A stretch of DNA of 64,000 nucleotides from JBFMEX01 sp040752215 (GTDB taxonomy: Bacteria; Pseudomonadota; Alphaproteobacteria; Rhizobiales; Hyphomicrobiaceae): NCBI GenBank assembly GCA_040752215.1, contig JBFMEX010000048.1, positions 9,754-73,753 of the forward strand, written 5' to 3'. How positions within the stretch are numbered: position 1 is the stretch's first letter; each line of letters begins with the position of its first letter. The notes below the pieces were generated by a model, which had not been told where the DNA came from, ran no database searches, and saw only the letters and a program-made list of their open reading frames with translations. Below, in pieces: positions 24,538-33,242 of the stretch. The position numbers were made by a program, and so were the translations under genes.

Positions 24538-24616
24538 CCCGGGTGTCGTGCGCAGTGTGCGTGCCGAGAAAACGGTCACGTCTCAAAAGCAGGCAGATTT
24601 CGCAAAAGCAGACAAT

Positions 24617-24637
24617 TTGACATTTGGCGGCTGTCAA
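24617..24637. promoter_or_regulatory. Inverted repeat upstream of napF
   Basis: TTGACA and TGTCAA form a six-base inverted repeat with a nine-base spacer about 50 bases before the napF start. TTGACA could also serve as a -35 box. It is not a classical FNR box (TTGAT-N4-ATCAA). The surrounding 60 bases are AT-richer than the genome, as expected for the nap promoter. Confidence 0.4.
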
Positions 24638-24688
24638 AACGGCCGATCTGCGTCAGAATTATCGTGCCCCAGGTTCCATGGGGGTGTG

Positions 24689-25198
24689 ATGGCTAGCGAG
24701 CGACTTTCCCGGCGAGCGTTGCTCGGCCGCCTGCGCGGCGGGCCGCCCCAGCTGCGGCCGCCGTGGGCGCTCGCGGAGGAGCTGTTCACCGAGCGCTGCA
24801 CGCAGTGCGAGGCCTGCATCGAGGCTTGCCCCGAGCGCATCATCGAGCGCGGACACGCGGGCTATCCGATCGTGCTGTTCGACCGCGCCGGCTGCACGTT
24901 CTGCGGAGCGTGCCGCAATGCGTGCCCCGAGGATTGCTTCGAGCAGGGCGATGCAGGCCAGCCGTGGGCGCAGCAGGCCACCGTCAAACCGATCTGCCTC
25001 GAGACCAAGGGCATCGCCTGCCGGACGTGCGAGGCGGCCTGCGAGCATCGCGCGCTCGAGTTCCGGCCCAAGGTCGGCGGCGGTTCGAACGTGACCGTAA
25101 ACCGCAAGAGCTGCACCGGCTGCGGCAGCTGCGTCGCCGCCTGTCCGCTCGCCGCCATCGTCGTGCTGCCGACGAGCACAGTGGAGTCCCGGCCATGA
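24689..25198 (+). CDS. napF: NapF ferredoxin-type protein
   Basis: A 169-residue cytoplasmic iron-sulfur protein of the periplasmic nitrate reductase system, thought to help maturation of NapA. The N-terminus has the usual LSRRALLGRLRGG segment. Four Cys clusters are visible: CTQCEACIEACP, CTFCGACRNACP, the split cluster ending CRTCEAACEH, and CTGCGSCVAACP. It opens the napFDAGHBC run and overlaps napD by four bases (ATGA). The ATG at 24689 follows a GGGGTGTG stretch without an ideal ribosome site. Confidence 0.88.
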   Translation: MASERLSRRALLGRLRGGPPQLRPPWALAEELFTERCTQCEACIEACPERIIERGHAGYPIVLFDRAGCTFCGACRNACPEDCFEQGDAGQPWAQQATVKPICLETKGIACRTCEAACEHRALEFRPKVGGGSNVTVNRKSCTGCGSCVAACPLAAIVVLPTSTVESRP

Positions 25199-25449
25199 AC
25201 ATCTGCGGCGTTCTCGTCCATGCGATCCCGGCAAGGGTGCCGGAGGTGGTCGCATCGCTCTCGCGCCTCGAGGGAGTCGAGGTGCACGAGACGGCCGACG
25301 GTGGCCGAGTCGTGGTGACCGTCGAGGATACCGATCACGCGCTCGCCATCGACACGCTTGCCGCCATCCATCGCCTCGACGGCATCGTTGCCGCCGCCCT
25401 CGTCTATCACCACTGCGAGCCGGCCGAGCCTGCCGGCCCTCTCGCCTGA
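25195..25449 (+). CDS. napD: NapD chaperone for NapA
   Basis: An 84-residue ferredoxin-fold protein. NICGVLVHAIPARVPEVVASLSRLEGVEVH is the family start, and GGRVVVTVEDTDHALAIDTLAAIHRLDGIVAAALVYHH is the rest of the fold split into two beta-alpha-beta units. NapD binds the Tat signal of NapA and holds it back until the molybdenum cofactor is loaded. It overlaps napF and is twelve bases before napA, which has a strong GAGGAGG site. Confidence 0.88.
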   Translation: MNICGVLVHAIPARVPEVVASLSRLEGVEVHETADGGRVVVTVEDTDHALAIDTLAAIHRLDGIVAAALVYHHCEPAEPAGPLA

Positions 25450-25461
25450 GGAGGATTGCCC

Positions 25462-27990
25462 ATGACCGATTCTGCCGTGAAGCTCGATCGCCGTTCCCTC
25501 ATCAAGGCGAGCGCAGTTGCCGCGACCGCCGCCGCCGCCGGCCTGCCGGTGACGAGCGAGCAGGCGGCGGCCAAGGCCACCGACGGCATCCGCTGGGACA
25601 AGGGCGTGTGCCGCTTCTGCGGCACCGGCTGCGGCGTGCTGGTCGGCACCAAGGAGGGCAAGGTGGTCGCCTCGCAGGGCGATCCCGATGCGCCCGTCAA
25701 CCGCGGCCTCAACTGCATCAAGGGCTACTTCCTGTCCAAGATCATGTACGGCGAGGACCGCCTTACCAGGCCGCTGCTCCGGATGAAGAACGGCAAGTTC
25801 GACAAGAACGGCGACTTCACGCCCGTGACGTGGGACCAGGCGTTCGACATCATGGCCGAGAAGTGGAAAGCGGCGTTGAAGAAGCTCGGGCCGACCGGCG
25901 TCGGCATGTTCGGCTCCGGCCAATGGACGATCTGGGAGGGCTATGCGGCCGCCAAGCTCTACAAGGGCGGCTTCCGCTCCAACAACCTCGATCCGAACGC
26001 GCGCCACTGCATGGCGTCCGCCGTCGCCGGCTTCATGCGCACGTTCGGTATCGACGAGCCGATGGGCTGCTACGACGATCTGGAGAAGGCCGACGCGTTC
26101 GTGCTGTGGGGCTCGAACATGGCCGAGATGCACCCGATCCTGTGGTCGCGGTTGACCGACCGGCGGCTGACGCACGACGGCTGCGAGGTGCACATCCTCT
26201 CCACGTTCGAGCACCGCTCGCACGAGCTCGCCGACAACTCGCTGATATTCGTGCCGCAGTCGGACCTCGCGATCCTCAACTACATCCAGAACTACATCAT
26301 CCAGAACAACGCCGTGAACAAGGAGTTCATGGACAAGCACGTCGCCGTCACGCGCACGGTCGAGGACATCGGCTACGGCTTGCGGCCGACGCACGCGCTG
26401 GAGGCGAAAGCGGTCAACGCCTCGCACAAGGCCGGCAAGGACGGCGCGCTCGATCCCGGCGGCATGAAGGACATCACGTTCGAGGAGTACGCCAAGCTGC
26501 TTGAGACCTACACCCTCGAGTACACCGCCAAGCTGTCGGGCGTCGAGCCGGCCAAGCTCGAGCGGCTCGCCAAGCTCTATGCCGATCCGAAGAAGAAGAT
26601 CGTCTCCTACTGGACGATGGGCTTCAACCAGCACACGCGCGGCACGTGGGTCAACAACCTGATCTACAACGTGCATCTGCTGACGGGGAAGATCTCGGAG
26701 CCGGGCAACGGTCCGTTCTCGCTGACCGGCCAGCCCTCGGCGTGCGGCACCGCGCGCGAGGTTGGCACCTTCGCCCACCGGCTGCCCGCCGACATGGTGG
26801 TGATGAACCCCAAGCACCGCGAGATGACGGAGAAGATCTGGCAGCTGCCCGCGGGCACGCTCAATGACAAGATCGGCTATCACGCCGTCGTCCAGCACCG
26901 CATGCTCAAGGACAGCAAGCTGCTCGCCTACTGGGTGCAGTGCACGAACAACATGCAGACCGCGCCCAACATGAACCAGGAGGGCTATCCGGGCTACCGC
27001 AATCCGGAGACCTTCGTCGTCGTGTCCGACCCCTATCCGACCGTCACCGCGCTCGCCGCCGACCTGATCCTACCGACCGCGATGTGGATGGAGAAGGAGG
27101 GCGCCTACGGCAACGCCGAGCGGCGCACCCAGTTCTGGCGCCAGCAGGTGAAGGCGCCGGGCGAGGCGCGCTCGGACCTGTGGCAGACGGTCGAGTTCTC
27201 GAAGCGTTTCAAGGTCGAGGAGGTTTGGCCGGAGGAGTTGATCGCGAAGAAGCCCGAGTACCGCGGCAAGACGCTTTACGACATCCTGTACGCCAACGGC
27301 GTCGTCGACAAGTTCCCGCTCGAAGAGCTGCAGGCGGGCTTCGACAACGACGAGAGCAAGGCCTTCGGCTTTTGCCTGCAGAAGGGGCTGTTCGAGGAGT
27401 ATGCCCAGTTCGGCCGCGGCAAGGCGCACGATCTCGGCCCGTTCGAGCTCTATCACAAGACGCGTGGTCTCAGGTGGCCGGTGGTCGGCGAGAAGGAGAC
27501 GCTGTGGCGCTTCCGCGAGGGCTACGACCCCTATGTGAAGGCGGGCGAGGGCGTGTCGTTCTACGGCAAGCCGGACAAGAAGGCGCGCATCATCTTCTGC
27601 CCCTACGAGCCGGCGGCGGAGAGCCCCGACAAGGACTATGACCTGTGGCTGTGCACGGGCCGCGTGCTGGAGCATTGGCACTCGGGCTCGATGACGCGGC
27701 GCGTGCCGGAGCTGCACCGCTCGGTGCCGAGCGCGACGATCTTCATGCATCCCGAGGACGCCACCAAGCGCGGCTTCCACCGCGGCCAGGTGGTCAAGGT
27801 GCAAACGCGGCGCGGCGAGGTCGTCACCCGCGTCGAGACCAAGGGGCGCAACAAGCCGCCGGTCGGGCTGGTGTTCATGCCGTTCTTCGACGAGAGCCAG
27901 CTCGTCAACAAGCTGACGCTCGATGCGACCTGCCCGATCTCGAAGGAGACCGACTTCAAGAAGTGCGCGTGCAGGATCGTCTCCGCATGA
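25462..27990 (+). CDS. napA: Periplasmic nitrate reductase catalytic subunit
   Basis: An 842-residue molybdoenzyme reducing nitrate to nitrite in the periplasm. A Tat signal (LDRRSLIKASAVAATAAAAG) is present. The 4Fe-4S motif is CRFCGTGCGVLVG with the fourth Cys in GLNCIKGYF; the molybdenum ligand Cys is in NARHCMASAVAGF. Other blocks match bis-MGD binding, for example WTMGFNQHTRGTW, QCTNNMQTAPN and LWLCTGRVLEHWHSGSMTRR. Length is as expected for NapA. The ATG at 25462 has GAGGAGG about ten bases upstream. Electrons arrive from NapC via NapB. Confidence 0.95.
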   Translation: MTDSAVKLDRRSLIKASAVAATAAAAGLPVTSEQAAAKATDGIRWDKGVCRFCGTGCGVLVGTKEGKVVASQGDPDAPVNRGLNCIKGYFLSKIMYGEDRLTRPLLRMKNGKFDKNGDFTPVTWDQAFDIMAEKWKAALKKLGPTGVGMFGSGQWTIWEGYAAAKLYKGGFRSNNLDPNARHCMASAVAGFMRTFGIDEPMGCYDDLEKADAFVLWGSNMAEMHPILWSRLTDRRLTHDGCEVHILSTFEHRSHELADNSLIFVPQSDLAILNYIQNYIIQNNAVNKEFMDKHVAVTRTVEDIGYGLRPTHALEAKAVNASHKAGKDGALDPGGMKDITFEEYAKLLETYTLEYTAKLSGVEPAKLERLAKLYADPKKKIVSYWTMGFNQHTRGTWVNNLIYNVHLLTGKISEPGNGPFSLTGQPSACGTAREVGTFAHRLPADMVVMNPKHREMTEKIWQLPAGTLNDKIGYHAVVQHRMLKDSKLLAYWVQCTNNMQTAPNMNQEGYPGYRNPETFVVVSDPYPTVTALAADLILPTAMWMEKEGAYGNAERRTQFWRQQVKAPGEARSDLWQTVEFSKRFKVEEVWPEELIAKKPEYRGKTLYDILYANGVVDKFPLEELQAGFDNDESKAFGFCLQKGLFEEYAQFGRGKAHDLGPFELYHKTRGLRWPVVGEKETLWRFREGYDPYVKAGEGVSFYGKPDKKARIIFCPYEPAAESPDKDYDLWLCTGRVLEHWHSGSMTRRVPELHRSVPSATIFMHPEDATKRGFHRGQVVKVQTRRGEVVTRVETKGRNKPPVGLVFMPFFDESQLVNKLTLDATCPISKETDFKKCACRIVSA

Positions 27991-28022
27991 TTGAATAGGG
28001 TCGTTTCGAGGGGCGCGAGGAC

Positions 28023-28790
28023 ATGCCACTCACGAGGAAGCAAGGCGGCACGCCATTCAGCCCGCAGCGCCGCAAGGCGCTGGCCGAGATGGCGCGCTAT
28101 GCCACCGGCGCCGCGGCGACGGGTGCCTTGCTGTCCGGGCTTGTGGCGGCCTCGCGCGATCTGCCCGCGCATACGCTGAGGCCGCCCGGCGCGTTGCCCG
28201 AGGAGGAGTTCCAGTCGGCTTGCGTGCGCTGCGGGCTGTGCGTGCGCGACTGCCCTTACGATACGCTGAGGCTCGCAGACATCGGCGACGGGCCGGCGCT
28301 CGGCACGCCGTATTTCGTCGCCCGCAGCGTGCCATGCGAGATGTGCGACGACATCCCATGTGTCAAGGCCTGCCCGACCGGCGCGCTGCAGAAAAGCCTG
28401 ACGACGATCGAAGATGCCAAGATGGGCATCGCCTCGCTGGTCGGGCGCGAGACGTGCCTCAACATGCTCGGGCTCAGGTGCGACGTGTGCTACCGCGTGT
28501 GCCCGGTGATCGACAAGGCGATCACGCTCGAGCGCACGCACAACACGCGCACGCAGAAGCACGCAGTGTTCGAGCCCTTCGTCCACAGCGACAAGTGCAC
28601 CGGATGCGGCAAGTGCGAGAAGTCGTGCGTGCTCGAGGTGGCCGCGATCAAGGTGCTGCCGGCGGCGCTGGCGACCGGCGAGCTCGGCGCCCACTACAGG
28701 CTCGGCTGGGAGGAGAAGAAGAAGGCCGGCAAGGAGCTCGTGCCCGGCATCATCGATCTTCCGGACCGCCTGCCGGAGGTCGGCAGATGA
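28023..28790 (+). CDS. napG: NapG ferredoxin-type protein
   Basis: A 255-residue exported iron-sulfur protein with four 4Fe-4S motifs: CVRCGLCVRDCP, CEMCDDIPCVKACP, CDVCYRVCP with a preceding Cys, and CTGCGKCEKSC. A twin-arginine sequence (PQRRKALAEMARYATG) leads it to the periplasm. NapG with NapH forms a quinol-oxidising branch that feeds the periplasmic nitrate reductase. The ATG follows GGGGCGCGAGG. It overlaps napH by four bases. Confidence 0.9.
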   Translation: MPLTRKQGGTPFSPQRRKALAEMARYATGAAATGALLSGLVAASRDLPAHTLRPPGALPEEEFQSACVRCGLCVRDCPYDTLRLADIGDGPALGTPYFVARSVPCEMCDDIPCVKACPTGALQKSLTTIEDAKMGIASLVGRETCLNMLGLRCDVCYRVCPVIDKAITLERTHNTRTQKHAVFEPFVHSDKCTGCGKCEKSCVLEVAAIKVLPAALATGELGAHYRLGWEEKKKAGKELVPGIIDLPDRLPEVGR

Positions 28791-29689
28791 CGGCCAAGCT
28801 GCATCCGGGCCAAGACGCATGGGCAGAGCACGGCTTCTGGGCCACCCATCGCTGGCTTGTCGCGCGGCGTCTCGCGCAGCTCGGCTTCCTGCTCTTGTTC
28901 GCGAGTGGGCCGTGGCTCGGGGTGTGGATCGCCAAGGGCACGCTCGCCTCCAGCCTGACGCTCGGCGTGCTGCCGCTGACCGATCCGCTGATTCTGTTGC
29001 AGAGCCTCGTTGCGCGCCATGCGCCGGAGACCTCGGCGCTGATCGGCGCTGCAATCGTGCTCGCCACCTACCTCGTGCTCGGCGGGCGGCTCTACTGCTC
29101 GTGGGTGTGCCCCATCAACCCGGTGACCGACCTCGCGCTGTGGACGCGCCGCCGGCTCGGCATCGACAAGGGTGTAACGCTCAAGCGCTCGACGCGATAT
29201 GTGGTGCTGGCCGGCGTGATCCTCGCCTCGGCGGTGACCGGCACAATCGCCTTCGAACTCGTCAACCCGATCACCGGCTTCTACCGCGTGGTGCTGTTCG
29301 GGGCGTCGGCGGGGCTCGCGGCGATCGTGCTGATCTTCCTGTTCGACGTGGTTGTCGCCAAGAACGGCTGGTGCGGGCACATCTGCCCGGTCGGCGCCTT
29401 CTACGGCCTGCTCAACCATCGTGCGCTGCTGCGCGTCTCCGCCGCGGGGCGGGAGCACTGCGACGACTGCATGGACTGCTACGCCGTGTGCCCCGAGATG
29501 CACGTCATTTCGCCGGCGCTCAAAGGCGCCAAGGCGGGCGCTGGGCCGATCATCGCCGCGGCCGACTGCACCGCGTGCGCGCGATGCATCGACGTCTGTC
29601 CCGAGCGGGTGTTCCGATTCACGCATCGCTTCGACCAGCGGCTCGACCCTGTACCGGCCGCAAGGCAAACCGAGAAGGTGGCGGCCTGA
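28787..29689 (+). CDS. napH: NapH membrane ferredoxin-type quinol dehydrogenase
   Basis: A 300-residue membrane protein with four spans. Two cytoplasmic CX3CP motifs are present (YCSWVCPINP, CGHICPVGAF), and the C-terminal cytoplasmic part carries two 4Fe-4S motifs (CDDCMDCYAVCP, CTACARCIDVCP). NapH passes electrons from quinol to NapG. It is translationally coupled to napG (ATGA) and lies between napG and napB. Confidence 0.9.
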   Translation: MTAKLHPGQDAWAEHGFWATHRWLVARRLAQLGFLLLFASGPWLGVWIAKGTLASSLTLGVLPLTDPLILLQSLVARHAPETSALIGAAIVLATYLVLGGRLYCSWVCPINPVTDLALWTRRRLGIDKGVTLKRSTRYVVLAGVILASAVTGTIAFELVNPITGFYRVVLFGASAGLAAIVLIFLFDVVVAKNGWCGHICPVGAFYGLLNHRALLRVSAAGREHCDDCMDCYAVCPEMHVISPALKGAKAGAGPIIAAADCTACARCIDVCPERVFRFTHRFDQRLDPVPAARQTEKVAA

Positions 29690-29730
29690 TCGACAAAGCC
29701 GCAGCCAAGGGAAATTGAAGGAGGAGAACA

Positions 29731-30198
29731 ATGAGACCGAACCGGAAGCGCGCTCTCGCTCTCGCCCTGCCGGCGCTGGCCGCGGGGCTCCTCGTCGTGG
29801 GCGCCGGCGTCGCGCAGGAAGGCGGCTTGAAGCTCAAGGCGCTCGGCGGCGAGGCGACGCTGGAGCAGACCAACATGCCGCCGGACATCGAGAAGCAGTC
29901 GTTCCAGGACGGCGGCTTCGGGCGCGCCTATCGCCAGCAGCCGCCGCTGATCCCGCACAAGATCGATACCTACCAGGTGACGACGACCAACAACGCGTGC
30001 ATGGACTGCCACGACTGGCCGGGCCACATCAAGGCCAAGGCGCCGAAGGTCTCCGAGACGCACTACGTCGATCGCGCCGGAGCGCGCCTCGATAAGATCG
30101 CCGGCACCCGCTACTTCTGCCAGCAGTGCCACGTGCCGCAGGCCGATGCGCGGCCGCTCGTCAACAACGTGTTCCAGAACGCGACGCAGGTGAAATGA
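29731..30198 (+). CDS. napB: NapB diheme cytochrome c subunit
   Basis: A 155-residue periplasmic electron-transfer subunit of the nitrate reductase. A signal peptide (LALALPALAAGLLVVGAGVAQ) is followed by the two heme-binding motifs CMDCH and CQQCH. Conserved segments YRQQPPLIPHKIDTYQVTT and NACMDCHDWPGHIKAKAP match NapB. The ATG has GAAGGAGGAG upstream. It is 41 bases after napH in the same run. Confidence 0.92.
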   Translation: MRPNRKRALALALPALAAGLLVVGAGVAQEGGLKLKALGGEATLEQTNMPPDIEKQSFQDGGFGRAYRQQPPLIPHKIDTYQVTTTNNACMDCHDWPGHIKAKAPKVSETHYVDRAGARLDKIAGTRYFCQQCHVPQADARPLVNNVFQNATQVK

Positions 30199-30270
30199 CC
30201 GGCGAAACGGCCGATTCCGGCGCAGCGCCGGGACGGGGCGACGCGCGGCGCGGACCAAGGGGAGAGCATT

Positions 30271-30987
30271 ATGGCCAGCAACGATGCGCAAGGTAGCGAG
30301 GCGCGGGGGCTCCGCAGGCTGTGGCGGTGGTTCTGGCGACCGTCGTCGGCGGTGGCGCTCGGCAGTTTGATCATCGGCGGCTTCATCACCGGCATCATGT
30401 TCTGGGGTGGCTTCAACTGGGCGCTCGAGGCCACCAACACGGAGCGATTCTGCATCTCTTGCCACGAGATGAAGGAGAACGTGTTCGCCGAGTACCGCTC
30501 GACGGTGCACTATTCGAACCGCTCGGGTGTCCGCGCCTCGTGCCCGGACTGCCACGTGCCGAAGGAGTGGCAGCACAAGATCGTGCGCAAGATCCGCGCC
30601 TCCAACGAGCTCTATCACCACTTCCTCGGCACCGTCTCGACACGGGAGAAGTTCAACGACAAGCGCCTGGCGTTGGCCAAGAACGAGTGGCGGCGTATGA
30701 AGACGACCGACAGCCGCGAGTGCCGCAACTGCCACCAGTTCGACTTCATGGACTACTCCGCGCAGGAGCCGCGTGCCTCGAAGACGCATGCCGAGGCATT
30801 CAAGGCCGGGCAGACCTGCATCGACTGCCACCGCGGCATCGCTCACAAACTGCCGCCCAAGGCCAACGAGGCCTATCAGGAGCTGGTCGAGATGCTGGAT
30901 CGCGAGGCGAAGCGCGGACTCGCGCAGTACGTCGACACGCTGGTGCCGAGTGCGAAGGCCGAAGGCACCGGCGCGAGCGGCAACTGA
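30271..30987 (+). CDS. napC: NapC tetraheme cytochrome c quinol dehydrogenase
   Basis: A 238-residue membrane-anchored protein of the NapC/NirT family. One N-terminal transmembrane anchor (LGSLIIGGFITGIMFWGGF) is followed by four heme motifs: CISCH, CPDCH, CRNCH and CIDCH. It oxidises quinol and reduces NapB. The presence of both NapC and NapGH gives the organism two quinol routes to nitrate. It closes the nap run. Confidence 0.93.
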   Translation: MASNDAQGSEARGLRRLWRWFWRPSSAVALGSLIIGGFITGIMFWGGFNWALEATNTERFCISCHEMKENVFAEYRSTVHYSNRSGVRASCPDCHVPKEWQHKIVRKIRASNELYHHFLGTVSTREKFNDKRLALAKNEWRRMKTTDSRECRNCHQFDFMDYSAQEPRASKTHAEAFKAGQTCIDCHRGIAHKLPPKANEAYQELVEMLDREAKRGLAQYVDTLVPSAKAEGTGASGN

Positions 30988-31352
30988 CGGGCGCGCCAGG
31001 CACGGCCTCGGCAGACTGCGAGCCGCTGTGTCGGCGCGCCGGTGACGGTGCTGCCGGAATGGCGAGGAGCATTTGCTCTCTTCCGCCGCAGCGATCGATT
31101 GCCGGCGACTACTTCTCAATTGACCGGATCGATTTTGGGGCCGCCGCCGCGACGCCCAATCGATAGGCATGCTTTGCCTGACATTGGTGCGTGACAGAGG
31201 ATTGGGCAACCACCTACAGTCCCAGCCGCTGGCCGAATGTATGCCAGCGCGCCCGCCCGCGCGGGCCCGACACCGATCGGCGTCGGACTCGTCAGCGACG
31301 CCCCCTCTGCCGCCTCCGCACCCGTGCGTGGGGCCAACCCACGGAGAAGCAC
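30988..31352. other. Intergenic stretch between napC and the TRAP operon
   Basis: This stretch holds no recognisable gene. The last 80 bases are GC-rich, and a GCATGCTTTGCCTGACA-like segment near 31170 could be part of the promoter for the downstream TRAP operon, but no convincing -35/-10 pair or operator was found. Confidence 0.4.
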
Positions 31353-32459
31353 ATGGACCGCAGATCGTTTCTCAAGACCGGCACGGTGGCCGCGGCGGCG
31401 GCCGGCACCATCGCCGCGCCGAGCATCGTGCGCGCCGAGACCAGGTTCAGCTGGAAGATGACCAACGCCTACGGACCCGGCGCGCCGTTCTACGTGCAGG
31501 GGCCCGGCAGCCCGACCTACTTCATCGATCTGGTCAAGAAGCTGTCCGGTGGACGCCTCGTCATCCAGCACTTCGCCGCCGGCGAGCTGATCCCGGCGCT
31601 CGAGGGATTCGACGCGGTGTCCAAAGGCACGGTCGAGATGAACTGCGCCAACAGCTACTTCTGGTCGGGCAAGACGTTCGCCGCGCAATATTTCACCGCG
31701 GTGCCGTTCGGCCTCAACTTCCAGGGCATGAACGCCTGGCTCTATCACGGCGGCGGGCTGAAGCTGTGGGAGGAGGTGTACGAGCCGTTCAATCTGGTGC
31801 CGATCCCGATGGGCAACACCGGCATTCAGATGACCGGCTGGTTCAGGAAGCCGATCGAGAAGGTCGAGGACTTCAAGGGCCTCAAGATGCGCATCCCGGG
31901 CCTCGCCGGAAAGGTCTATGCCTCGCTCGGCGTCGATGTGAAGCTGCTGCCGGCGGGCGAGATCTTCCCGGCACTCGAGCGCGGTGTGATCGACGCCGCG
32001 GAGTTCGTCGGGCCGTTCCAGGACCGTCGCCTCGGCCTGCACAAGGCGGCCAAGTTCTACCACACGACCGGCTGGCACGAGACCTCCACGGTAACCGAGC
32101 TGATCATCAACAAGGCGGCGTGGAACTCGCTGCCCGACGATCTCAAGGAGGTGGTGCGCACGGCCGCTGCTGCCTGCAACGTCATCAGCCATACGTGGTG
32201 CGAGGCGACCAACGCCGAGGCGCTCGACGACCTCGTCAAGAACCACGGCGTCAAGGCGTCCCCGCTGCCGCCCGAGGTGATCGCCAAGATGAAGGAGACG
32301 ACCGAGGCGGTGCTCGCCGAGGCGACGGCCAAGGATCCGCTGGTCAAGAAGGTCCACGACAGCTTCATGGCGTTCAAGGCCACCCACGACAAGTGGGCCG
32401 GCATCAGCGAGGCGGTCTACCAGAGCCAGATCCGGGGCCAGATCGGCCCCAAGGGCTAG
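31353..32459 (+). CDS. TakP-type TRAP substrate-binding protein
   Basis: A 368-residue periplasmic binding protein. A Tat signal (MDRRSFLKTGTVAAAAAG) precedes the mature part. The segments FAAGELIPALEGFDAVSKG, GNTGIQMTGWFRKPIEKVED, GLKMRIPGLAGKVYASLG and PALERGVIDAAEFVGP match TakP of Rhodobacter, which binds 2-oxo acids such as pyruvate with sodium; GLKMRIPGLAGKV carries the conserved Arg that binds the carboxylate. The ligand is therefore probably a 2-oxo acid, by inference. It is followed by two large palindromes, then dctQ and dctM. Confidence 0.85.
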   Translation: MDRRSFLKTGTVAAAAAGTIAAPSIVRAETRFSWKMTNAYGPGAPFYVQGPGSPTYFIDLVKKLSGGRLVIQHFAAGELIPALEGFDAVSKGTVEMNCANSYFWSGKTFAAQYFTAVPFGLNFQGMNAWLYHGGGLKLWEEVYEPFNLVPIPMGNTGIQMTGWFRKPIEKVEDFKGLKMRIPGLAGKVYASLGVDVKLLPAGEIFPALERGVIDAAEFVGPFQDRRLGLHKAAKFYHTTGWHETSTVTELIINKAAWNSLPDDLKEVVRTAAAACNVISHTWCEATNAEALDDLVKNHGVKASPLPPEVIAKMKETTEAVLAEATAKDPLVKKVHDSFMAFKATHDKWAGISEAVYQSQIRGQIGPKG

Positions 32460-32527
32460 TGTCGTGATCGCGAAATTCGTCTCATTGAGCAGCGGGCGGC
32501 GAACGAATTTCGCGATCTGAACGACAC
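32459..32527. repeat. Intercistronic palindrome 1 (dctP-dctQ)
   Basis: The left arm (32459-32480) begins at the last base of the dctP stop codon and pairs with the right arm (32503-32527) over about 22 bases, with a three-base TGA bulge; the core is GATCGCGAAATTCGT against ACGAATTTCGCGATC. The loop is about 22 bases. A hairpin this long in the mRNA would shield the dctP 3' end. Confidence 0.85.
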
Positions 32528-32545
32528 CAGCGACATCAAGGATCT

Positions 32546-32620
32546 AGTGTGGCTCAGATCGAGACGTCCGCCTCGCCACCAAGCCGAGAAGTATGTGGCG
32601 GACTTCTCGATCACCACACT
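32546..32620. repeat. Intercistronic palindrome 2 (dctP-dctQ)
   Basis: AGTGTGG, GATCGAGA and GTCCGCC on the left pair with GGCGGAC, TTCTCGATC and CCACACT on the right around a loop of about 24 bases. Its outer ends (CTAGTGT ... ACACTGGCG) resemble those of palindrome 1 (CTAGTGT ... ACACCAGCG), so the two appear to be diverged copies of one palindromic element arranged in tandem. Confidence 0.8.
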
Positions 32621-32701
32621 GGCGCGCGAGCATAACTGCGCGACTCGACGGGGGCCCGGGGCGCGGGCCCCCCGGGACTTTCAGCGACGAGGGGAACCGA
32701 C

Positions 32702-33241
32702 GTGGGAGATCTCGAACGACTGGCGGACCGCCTCGACCGGCTGATCGATCGCATCGGCCGGTTGACCGGCTGGTTCGCGTTCGCGCTGGTCGCGGTGATG
32801 GCCTTCAACGTGCTGCTGCGCTACCTGTTCCGCACCGGATCGGTGGCGATGCAGGAGCTCGAGTGGCATCTGATGGCGCCGGTCTGCCTGCTCGGCCTCT
32901 CCTATGCGCTGCTGCACGACGGGCACGTGAAGGTCGACATCGTGTATGGGCGCTTTCCGCCGCGAGTGCAGCGCCTGGTCGACGTCGTCTCGATGGCGGC
33001 TGTGTGCGTCGTGGTCGCCATCCTGCTCTATCTCTCGATCCCCTATGTCTATCAGTCCTACTCGATCGGCGAGGGATCTCCCGACCCCGGGGGTCTCAGT
33101 CACCGGTGGGTCCTGAAGTCGATGCTGCCGCTCGGGTTCCTGCTGCTGCTGATCCAGAGCATCGCGGCGACACTGCGCGCCTGGGTTGCCTACGTCGATC
33201 CCACGGCCTCGCCACGCTCGCCCCAGAAGACGGGGCTCTGA
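32702..33241 (+). CDS. TRAP transporter small membrane subunit (DctQ)
   Basis: A 179-residue membrane protein with four spans. After an N-terminal amphipathic stretch (RLADRLDRLIDRIGRLTG), WFAFALVAVMAFNVLLRYLF is the first span, and MQELEWHLMAPVCLLGLSYALLHDGHVKVDI is the conserved DctQ core split over spans two and three. The start is GTG at 32702, with GAGGGG ahead. It follows the palindromes and precedes dctM by one base, so it is part of the same transport operon. Confidence 0.87.
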   Translation: MGDLERLADRLDRLIDRIGRLTGWFAFALVAVMAFNVLLRYLFRTGSVAMQELEWHLMAPVCLLGLSYALLHDGHVKVDIVYGRFPPRVQRLVDVVSMAAVCVVVAILLYLSIPYVYQSYSIGEGSPDPGGLSHRWVLKSMLPLGFLLLLIQSIAATLRAWVAYVDPTASPRSPQKTGL

Positions 33242-33242
33242 G

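Noticed and set aside
22384..24579. 731-codon minus-strand frame
   Set aside because: Shadow of the DHPS-like and DUF447 genes; no recognisable domain.
24617..24637. FNR/anaerobic box upstream of napF
   Set aside because: The inverted repeat has TTGACA/TGTCAA arms with a nine-base spacer, not TTGAT-N4-ATCAA, so it is reported only as a generic inverted repeat.
24862..26898. 678-codon minus-strand frame across napF, napD and napA
   Set aside because: Antisense to recognised nap genes; the translation has no motif.
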